This document shows, piece after piece, positions 56,321-64,000 of a stretch of 64,000 bases of DNA. Position 1 is the first letter of the stretch. Every line of letters starts with the position of its first letter. Where the stretch lies: NCBI RefSeq assembly GCF_000003815.2, contig NC_049992.1, forward strand, positions 3,395,703 to 3,459,702, given 5' to 3'. This DNA is from Branchiostoma floridae (Eukaryota; Chordata; Leptocardii; Amphioxiformes; Branchiostomatidae). Position numbers and translations under genes: made by a program. The notes under the pieces were generated by a model. The model saw only the letters and a list, made by a program, of their open reading frames with translations. It had not been told where the DNA came from and ran no database searches.

Positions 56321-56412
56321 TAGTCTGGTTACCAAACTCCAGCCCATTCTCCAAGTATCTATCCCAACACGAAAGATATTTTTGGGGTTAGCAGCGTGTG
56401 GTATCCAGGCTA
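56321..56412. mobile_element. Foldback MITE, TAGCCTGG family, perfect 9-bp target duplication
   Basis: A 92-bp element with left end TAGTCTGGTTACCAAACTCC and right end GGTATCCAGGCTA, flanked by the identical nonamer GTCTGGACC (56312-56320 and 56413-56421). It is the smallest complete member of the family in the window. Confidence 0.85.
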
Positions 56413-56759
56413 GTCTGGACCTGATCCTCTGCACCTAAACCGTACCTGTATTACCTGACTTTTCTGTACCTGTACCCACCCCTAGCCCTACACGTAAGAG
56501 TAATAAGACCATACCTTGAGTTAGACCATGCATACCACATTCCAGCCGATACTGACAGAAAACAGCGGGCAACAGTCAGGAGGTTAACTCTGGGTGAGTG
56601 AAATGAGCCACTCCGGCCGCAGGGTGATAATTTGGTTGTGATTAAGCTCAATAATGTTACAGGCCTCACACTGTGAGTCAGACACACAGAATCAGGGAAG
56701 GTGTCAGTGGACGGTAGCAAAACGTACAGCCGATTGTAGGGTGATCTCCGTGTAATTAC

Positions 56760-56985
56760 CTCTATGAAAAATGGAGGTATAGTTTCTGGGGTGGGTGTTT
56801 GTATGTCTGTTTCTGGATATTTGTGGTCAGCATAACTCTAGAACCTCTGGATGTATTACAATGATATTTTTGTGTGTGTGTGTAGGTAGGGGTTGAGAAG
56901 ACGAAGGTCAAGGTCGATTTTGGGCCCACCTGGTATTTGACCTTGGTACTGCAGCAGAACTTCAATTTTTGTATCTTTTGACCTG
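56760..56985. other. Possible dispersed-repeat fragment
   Basis: ATTACCTCTATGAAAAATGG, then AGGTATAGTTTCTGGGGTGG, and later GTGGTCAGCATAACTCTAGA look like a dispersed repeat, and a (GT)n tract follows. I see only one copy here, so the call rests on general impression. Confidence 0.3.
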
Positions 56986-58684
56986 GACATGCTATAGTCT
57001 TGTTAAGGTCTTGTTATTACCATTTAGGTTGCACTGTAATCATCATGTGCGTTCTCTTCCCAATGATTCATGTGTAAAGAGAACATTCATTAACATATCA
57101 AAATCTTATCCTAAAACTCACCAGAATCGAATGTCATGAAGTTTCAAGGTTCTTATTTATTACGACATATAGCAACACCTCCCTTGAGACCGCTTAAGAT
57201 GGGACGTTGATACTGTTCATTGACATTGTGCTTGTCGAAAAGAGCAGTGAAAATTCCTCCTTTATAAATACAATAAATCTGTAAATACTGTACATAGCGC
57301 CTTTCTTCTCTGTAACGACTAGTGAGACTAGCTAGCTCTTCAGACTCAGAGAGCTAAAACTGGATCGAGATGAATTTCCTTTCCCTGTGGCCTCACCCAT
57401 CTCACCCCCCGCCTTAGAGTTCATGTACCAGCCGTGATGCAGGTATTCAAACAGGAACTGTTGGAAACCTTCCGTGTGTCCGGTGCTGACAGCTCAAAGA
57501 ACAAGTGGGTTGCTAGCGTGTTTTGCAGTTAGGGGTATATTGAATAGTGTCAGAAGTGATTATGTTGTCATGGACCTCCTGCCGAAAGTGCATTGGCCTA
57601 CCTTGGCATGACAGGGTGGATTATTTAAAGTACACACACATCGTCCTGCGAAAGTATGGTCGGTACTTGTGCCTGAAACTTTGTAGTCAGGAAAGTTCAG
57701 GTCAGCAACTTTGGCCAGATTCATGAATTTGAAGCTATATGATACCACATGTACTGTAGCAGCCCACTAGGTTTAGTCCTGAAAATTCAAGATTTTGTAA
57801 TGAGTCTATTGACATTGATTTTACTTGATTATGAAGATCCCAAGTAAGTCAACGTATACCGTCAACTCAATACATTTTTTTCCATCCATGACAAATCGTG
57901 TTTTAATTGATGCTCGTTGTAATAGTTAGGGTCATTTTAGTCTGGAAATTCCAACAAACTCATCATCTATTGTGGCGACCAGGTCCTTGCAGCAGGGTCT
58001 AAGCATGTTTCTGCAGGTGCAACTATACACTGATCCTGGACAAACAAATCGTCCTTGCGAGCTGTCAATCAAAACTTCATTCGTTAAGTTCATTCAAATT
58101 AGCTTCGCATGTCCGCTAGTGATTTATACTTTGATTTGTTACCGTACAAAGGCGCTGCTGTTTCCTGAGTTTGCAACACCAATGTTAGGATTTGGATCAG
58201 TAGGTGTCAGTGACTTCAGCGACACGTTAGCCTGTTGTTTATGTCTAATGTATAGAATATCTCTGCTGAGTGACAACTTTGTGCAAGTAAAAGTTGGTAC
58301 CTGGTTAACCTAATGTATAGGATATTTCTACTGAGTGACAAGTAAGTGTAAGTAAGAGCCCGTTGTATATACCTGTTAAGTCGCTACCTATCAACAAAAA
58401 GAAGTGTTTCAGGCACAAACCAGTACGAGGCCTGTTCTATCACAGGAAACGTTAAGGTCTAAACAAAGTGTTCTGCATGGAGGCTTAAGTGCCATAGATC
58501 GTCAGATAAGTGTACACTGCTTTCACTGCTATGCTCCAACGCCTTTGATATGATGGACAAAGTTCATTTGGGTTCATGCCATGGAGTAGCCTGGTATACA
58601 GACTTGTGAAGCTGTCTAGGTAACTTCCTAACGGCTGTTGCAAAATTTCTATAGTATAATATAGCTGTTGCTGCACTGTCCGCA
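56986..58684. other. No gene recognised
   Basis: Short frames only. A family-type end (TAGCCTGGTATACAGACTTG) without a partner is visible near 58586. Confidence 0.45.
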
Positions 58685-58835
58685 TAGCCTGGTATCCAGC
58701 TGTTTTTTTAGCTCTGGAGTCTCCTCTGTCCTCTCCGCAAATTTACAAGACTCGCGAGCTATGTATTATATGGCCTCCTTCGGTACTATAATGCGAGCTA
58801 TGATGCGAGCTATAATGCGACTGGGTACTAGGCTA
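58685..58835. mobile_element. Foldback MITE, TAGCCTGG family, diverged
   Basis: The left end TAGCCTGGTATCCAGCTG and the right end GGGTACTAGGCTA are inverted. The flanks CTGTCCGCA and CTGTCCTGT agree at 7 of 9 positions. An internal CGAGCTATGATG/CGAGCTATAATG direct repeat is present. A further partial end (GAGTACCAGGCTATAG) lies at about 58883-58898. Confidence 0.65.
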
Positions 58836-58899
58836 CTGTCCTGTAGCTGCCCTTTCTGCCCTTTCTTTAAACCGCAGAGGTCTGAGTACCAGGCTATAG

Positions 58900-60700
58900 C
58901 AAAGTTCACCGTGCACCAGCTGCGACTGCTCGTGTCCCAGAGGCCATACCTGATCTGCTTTTGCGACGAAATGAAATGATTCCCACAGCGACCTTCCAAA
59001 CAGACCCCTTACACAGTACATCGAATCTGGTGCAACAGAATACTCCGATTTGGCTGGAGGAAATTTAATTAACAAGGTCGGAAGAGTAGCGTAAACAGTA
59101 GTGTTCCAACTTGTTAGTGCAGGTGGCTGAAATGATTAGACCTTAAAATGTTAACTCGCCTTACCAGTTCCCAGTCAGACGGAAACAGATTTATCATCAT
59201 ACATGCACACGTTGTTTGCTCTATTCATTTATTTGACTTCTTAATAAGATTATTTGTGTTAAGATATTTTCCTTAATGGTAAAAACAGGGTCTTCTTACC
59301 GTCAAGACACTCGATTTCTCAAAGACTTAGGGTCATAAAACGTTTTGCAGAAATTTAATAATTAGAGACACTCGTTGTCTACAAGAACGAAGTCGTCGAA
59401 TCTGATGATCTTGAACACTCTTGGAAATACGAGACCAGATCATAAATCAACCATGTGGACTTAACCGTCGATAATCCTACACTATCGATGGTGATACATC
59501 ATTCAGGGTTCGACACCGATGCCTTTATAATTTTAGTTGAATTGCATTTGAAATAGCCATTCCTGCCTGCAATAGATCATCAAATCATCTAAGTTTAGCG
59601 GAGGCGGCAGCGTAGGCATCTTGTAACATGGAATCCAGAGCCTTCCAGGGAGGCTGAGGAAAAATCAATTTGGCTGAAGGGCTTGCCCGTGTGGGTCTCG
59701 GATTCCAGGCTAGACAATTTGTGACACCAGACCATGATCTTACGAAACTGATGGATGCCAGAGAAGTATCTGTCCTGACTCCGTGGCATCAGAAGACGTT
59801 GACTCCTGTCCACAAAACCATACCCTGCGGGCAATGTCCAACGATTTGTAAATAGTTCCAGCACTGTGGACAATGTCCAATGGTTTGTCGGTGGTTTCTA
59901 CCGCCAAACTGGCGACTTCGCTGACATGTGGGTTGTGTTACCGACATCCTTGTTTATGCAATGGTTTGTCCGATGTGTGGAAGTAGGTCGGTTGTGAGGA
60001 GTGTTGATACAGACTGTCGAGATTACAACCTTCCTTTCTTTTCCTACAAGTCGAGTAGCAGATGGTGTTTACAGGATCCAGTTCTACCGTCTTAAGATAA
60101 CAATCTCTAAAACTTCAGCCCTGCTTCTGCTAATGGAATTAGCGGTCATTAAATTGAAATAGAGAAGGGTGAAGACGGGTTTATTGTCTGCCTTGGACAA
60201 GCGTAGGTTGGAACCCGGGTTTAGAACATTGGAGTCAATGTTTAAAAGTGGTCACTTTGCGGTTTGGGTTCGATGGCTTGACTGTAATAGTGTTATGGTT
60301 AGGAATCCGCATTTGATCAGCATTTTAGGACCACGATGCAAAGGTGCACCGGTTAGCGTACTCTGCGTCATGGGAAGAGGGTGGAGACCTCGGCAATAGA
60401 GGTCCAACGAAGACGTACATTATGAAACGCAACATCGTTGTTGGGTAATGCCAAAACGAAATTTTCATTTTGACACTCGTGTACCAGCATCACCAGTACT
60501 AACAGCGTGAGCTGACGAAGTGTTGTCTGTTTGTCGGAATATGATGTAACCCAACACAAGAACTTGAAACAGGTGTCAGCTCTCAACTCCAACATCATCA
60601 GACGTAATCAAGCTTGCCCATCATATTTAGCCTGCGAACCAAAGCGAACCAATGTACACTTCAAGCTAGATATGACGGGCAACTATCTAAAAAAAATTGA
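58900..60700. other. No gene recognised
   Basis: Frames of up to about 130 codons occur but show no known domain and no consistent splice context. No transposon ends were recognised. Confidence 0.45.
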
Positions 60701-60946
60701 CACCTGGTTTACGTTCTTGTGTCAGGTTACGATTTCTTTTAGAGCAGAGCTTGGTAGTCCCCCCTCCCATTGCCTCCTTACTCAGCAGAATCCCGTACCA
60801 TCCTTTCCGTCCTCCCTGCTTTCGGGAGCGGACCAAAGTGAACAAGGCTGGATATTGACGTCTGCTGATATAGAGGTTGAGAGCGGCCACCTGTTTTACG
60901 TTCTTGTGTCAGGTTACCGTTTCTTGTAGAGCGGAGCGGGTAGACC
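60701..60946. repeat. Direct repeat pair of about 57 bp
   Basis: ACCTGGTTTACGTTCTTGTG, then TCAGGTTACGATTTCTTTTA, at 60702-60757 recurs at about 60890-60946 with few changes. The sequence after the first copy (TTACTCAGCAGAATCCCG) reappears at 61165, just past the MITE at 60974-61164. This suggests the MITE landed in a larger duplicated segment. Confidence 0.8.
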
Positions 60947-60973
60947 TCTCCCTTTCCCGGCATTGCCTCCATA

Positions 60974-61164
60974 GGCGTAGGTCACATTTCCAAACCGGGG
61001 CCGAACCGTACAGCTTTCGGGAGAGAAAAAAATGATACTAAAGATACAAAATGTCAACATAAGATTCATGGGCATACTTTGTGTATATTTCTTAGTATAC
61101 ATTTTAATTTTTCATTTCTTAAAAACACTCCGGCCTGGCCCCGTTTGGAAATGTGACCTAAGCC
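60974..61164. mobile_element. MITE, AAATGTGACCTAAGCC family, copy 4
   Basis: The best-preserved member: left GGCGTAGGTCACATTTCCAA, then ACCGGGGCC, and right GGCCCCGTTTGGAAATGTGA, then CCTAAGCC. About 191 bp, no coding capacity. A target duplication is not clear. Confidence 0.88.
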
Positions 61165-61249
61165 TTACTCAGCAGAAATCCCGGACCATCCTCTCCTCCC
61201 ACACGCCGACCTTTCGTCCCACCCACGTGTCTGCCCGGGCTCCCCTGGG

Positions 61250-61670
61250 GATAATATTCTGCCAACCAAACATGCGGCTGGGTTAAACTACTTCTAATGC
61301 ACGTCAATTTTAGAAGGACAAACCTACAGATCTGACAGATGTTTTCGTAAAGATTAGTTACGTTATCAACACCTATGATTCAGAGCTTGTGCCCTGCAAA
61401 TCGGGGGGTAATATTCTGCCTACCTAACGGCTGGGTTAAACTACTTCTAATGCACATCAATTTTACGAAGACAAACCTGCAGATCTGACAGATGTTTTCA
61501 TAAAGATGATGGTTACTTCATCAGCACCTTTGATTCAGACCACTAAACATTTGGCTGGGTCAAACTATTTCTGATTCTTGTAAATAATTTTACGAAAATA
61601 AGATGTTTTTGTCAAGACGGGTTCTATTGTCAGGACCGTCTTAGTATTCAAAGCTTGTGCCCTGTATAAC
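61250..61670. repeat. Tandem repeat of about 150 bp, three units
   Basis: Units contain GGCTGGGTTAAACTACTTCT, CAGATCTGACAGATGTTTTC and GATTCAGAGCTTGTGCCCTG. The first two are close copies and the third (from about 61550) is diverged. Confidence 0.85.
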
Positions 61671-62753
61671 CAATGAAATGGTATCGCCTGCGTTTGTATG
61701 ATTGTATCTACAGCATCGTTGTATAATCCATTTGTGTGTGGTCTGTGCTATCAGACTTGTGTAACATGGGCTTACATAAAGTGAAAATTATTTGTTATCA
61801 AGATGGGTCTTCGAATGACGTAGTTATTGATGTCATTGATCACCTCTTTATGTAACATCGGCTGCCGTAGGTACGCATGCGCAACCAATGCTCACAGTTA
61901 CATAAAAACTTATATATGCCTTTGAGTTTTGTAACAGGTTTGTTTAACCTCAGCAAGTCAGGTTATATCGACTCTTTTGACCAACTCTGATTTTTTTGTC
62001 CTTAGAGTAACTCTTTGACCGTCACCTTCCAACCGACGTTTTTGCCAAAGAAATTAAATTGTTCTTGGCACAAGTTGTGCACTTAGTTACAATGTTTATC
62101 AGAGCCTCTTTAATAGGTTACAGACAGGAACTTCATGTTCTTTCACCGGCATTCAGCCAAATGAACGTTCACTTATAAATCGGACACTGTAAGTAAGATA
62201 AGATTATCTGCCCAGCAAGCTGGTTCCATTTAAAAGCAGGCTACGAGTGCAGAATTTGAACTTGAATTTGGCTTCAGGAGGAAAGCGTTGTCATTTTGCC
62301 ATCGTTTGCTCGACTGAATCGCTACATGCACTTAGTAGCCTATAAACCGTTCATTGTCTCATTGACCCCTTCCTAAGGTGTGTCACAGGTGTTACTGTTT
62401 AACCTAATGACGTTATCAGCGTATGAAGCACAACTAATTACTTTCTTGATTGAGTAAATTCGTGTCTGGGGTTTTACTGGTCAATCAGATCGACTCAAAG
62501 TCAAATGATAAAAACCCTGTCGTGTCTCATTCACAGCTAATCATGCTTAGACGTAGAAGATTTATTTAGAATAGAAAAGGGCCAAATATATCTTTCCAAC
62601 CGTCTTTTTGTTGGTAAAAAGACAGAAGAGTTGTAAGCCCACATTTTATATACACTGCAATTGATCCCTCGTGGCAACTTGTCCCAGTTTCGCAGTGGTA
62701 AACCTGCGTCTGGGAACTTTTACTCAATGATGAATACCATCCAATGCATGGTA
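61671..62753. other. No gene recognised
   Basis: AT-rich sequence with short frames only. Confidence 0.5.
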
Positions 62754-62953
62754 CTCTCCAAGTAAAGGTTAGACTCTGGCTGCTTTTTGGCGTTTTGTTG
62801 GGCGTTTTCATCGGGTTTTCAACTTTGTGCCGTTTCTTGATGTCTCGCTTCCCAACTGCTAGGCCGCGAAACATCAAGAAAACGGTACATGGTAGAAAGC
62901 CCGAAGAAAGCGCATAGAAAACGTCAAAAGCAGCCTAACCTCTGCTTGGAGAG
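62754..62953. mobile_element. MITE with TA target duplication (CTCTCCAAG ends)
   Basis: A 200-bp element, CTCTCCAAGTAAAGGTTAG... and ...CTAACCTCTGCTTGGAGAG, with arms pairing on through GGCTGCTTTT/AAAAGCAGCC, TTTTCATCGGG/CCCGAAGAAA and CCGTTTCTTGATGT/ACATCAAGAAAACGG. It is flanked by TA on both sides, as for Tc1/mariner-type elements. No coding capacity. Confidence 0.83.
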
Positions 62954-63655
62954 TAAGCCAATGGACCTACTGGTAGCTAGCTCCACCAACTTCGGCATTT
63001 CCAGGAACTCACTTCACAGAACATGGCAAATCATAGCAACAATCTTGAATCTACAAAACGCTTGCAGGTGAAATTACGTAACAAGATCGTCATCCGGAAA
63101 CCGTGTCCAAAATCATTACAAATCGGAGTTAATCAGGTGGTTAGCGGTGATTGGGCGTTAGATCCCGGCATCCCCGGCGTCACGAGAGGAACGCGGAGAA
63201 ACATCCATACCTGAAAACAGCTGTGATTAAAGTGCACTAACAAACACAAGACCTCTTCAATCTGTGCAGGAGGAGAAATCTTATTGACAATATCTTACGG
63301 AAGCTAATTTTATTAGATTGTGTTCCAATGGTTATATTACTGCAAACGGTTATATTAGGATGTATGAGATTTACAAAAGGGACTTAAAAGCGACTAAAAC
63401 TCAAAGAATCACGGTTAGAAGCAAGTTGACTCTCATTTTAGCTATGCGTATGATTTATGAGGTATTTGTGTCTTCGTAACGAAGGATAAGAAAGGCCTCA
63501 ACCGGTCTTAAGTTTCCTTTATGCCCTCCTGTGCTAGCAGTCGTTCGTAAATCTGCGAAGTATCGTGATCTGTAGCATCCCGGGCATGGAGGTCAAGTTA
63601 GTTATGGCAGGAATGATGTTCCCAGCAACATGCCAAGGGTTTTAGGGCCGCCAAG
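62954..63655. other. No gene recognised
   Basis: Short frames only, with no repeat or RNA gene recognised. Confidence 0.5.
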
Positions 63656-63988
63656 TCACGGGCAGATCCTTATCTTAAAGAGGTTGCCAGCTCCCATCCT
63701 TCCGTAAGCAAGTGTGGCAGTAAGATCAGATGTTGTACTGGCCCGGAGGGTTGGTAGGAGTCGGAGCCAAACATGACGTTCCACTTCCACTGTGAAGTAT
63801 GCTACTCTGGAATTCGACAGGCAGCTTCCATTGATGCCAGAACTGTCAAAGACCAGCTCTTCGGTTGCTCCAGGACCAAAGGACCTGAGCAATAGGTCTT
63901 TCCTCAGGGGTTGAGGAAGACGTTCCATGGTTTTGGAGCAGACGAAGGGACTGTCTGGCATGCCTACAACAGCCTGGCGTCCAATCAT
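63656..63988 (-). other. Unrecognised 110-codon open frame
   Basis: A closed minus-strand frame (ATG at 63988, TGA at 63656) with a balanced amino-acid composition (for example MERLPQPLRKDLLLRSFG and VEVERHVWLRLLP), less repetitive than neighbouring frames. I recognise no domain. There is an in-frame stop just before the ATG, so it does not extend past the window. It could be an exon, a transposon remnant or chance. Confidence 0.15.
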
Positions 63989-64000
63989 GTACTAGACTAC

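Noticed and set aside
60531-60929. 132-codon plus-strand frame
   Set aside because: It crosses a direct repeat, and has no domain similarity or splice context.

Overview
The window looks like nuclear DNA of an invertebrate chordate, most likely an amphioxus (Branchiostoma-type). This is inferred from the conserved metazoan proteins, the many short phase-matched introns, dense short inverted-repeat transposons and abundant minisatellites. It is not based on any database search. A 100-base run of N (31882-31981) marks an assembly gap.

The left half (about 1.4-31 kb) is gene-rich and holds three complete genes, rebuilt exon by exon with matching splice phases. A FoxJ2/3 forkhead transcription factor lies on the minus strand (10 coding exons, 461 aa, 12169 to 1445). 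Head-to-head with it, across a 1.0 kb shared promoter interval, is the proteasome beta-1 (caspase-like) subunit PSMB6 (7 exons, 232 aa, 13192-16485). Downstream in the same direction is RALBP1/RLIP76, a RhoGAP and Ral effector (16 coding exons, 784 aa, 18592-31089). PSMB6 and RALBP1 share promoter features: an ATGGCGGC (YY1-type) motif at or near the start, and a palindromic CRE (TGACGTCA) nearby. The three genes have unrelated cell roles (transcription, proteolysis, small-GTPase signalling) and nothing suggests one pathway.

The right half (about 32-64 kb) is gene-poor. Its one supported coding element is a signal-peptide first exon at 43824-43923 (plus strand) behind a promoter with two CCAAT boxes. 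It ends in a perfect donor, and no second exon was recognised in the following 20 kb, so most of 44-64 kb may be one long first intron. The rest is a patchwork of non-autonomous DNA transposons, SINE fragments, minisatellites and unassigned sequence.

The most striking feature is shared by all three left-hand genes: partial tandem copies of exon edges. Copies of an exon's 5' end with its splice acceptor lie only upstream of the true exon, and copies of a 3' end with its donor lie only downstream. At least nine exons are affected, with up to eight copies and unit lengths mostly about 100-160 bp. Several copies keep usable splice sites, and one array keeps an open frame across three units. A second theme is a foldback transposon family with termini TAGCCT...AGGCTA; two members have perfect 9-bp target duplications, a Mutator-like signature.
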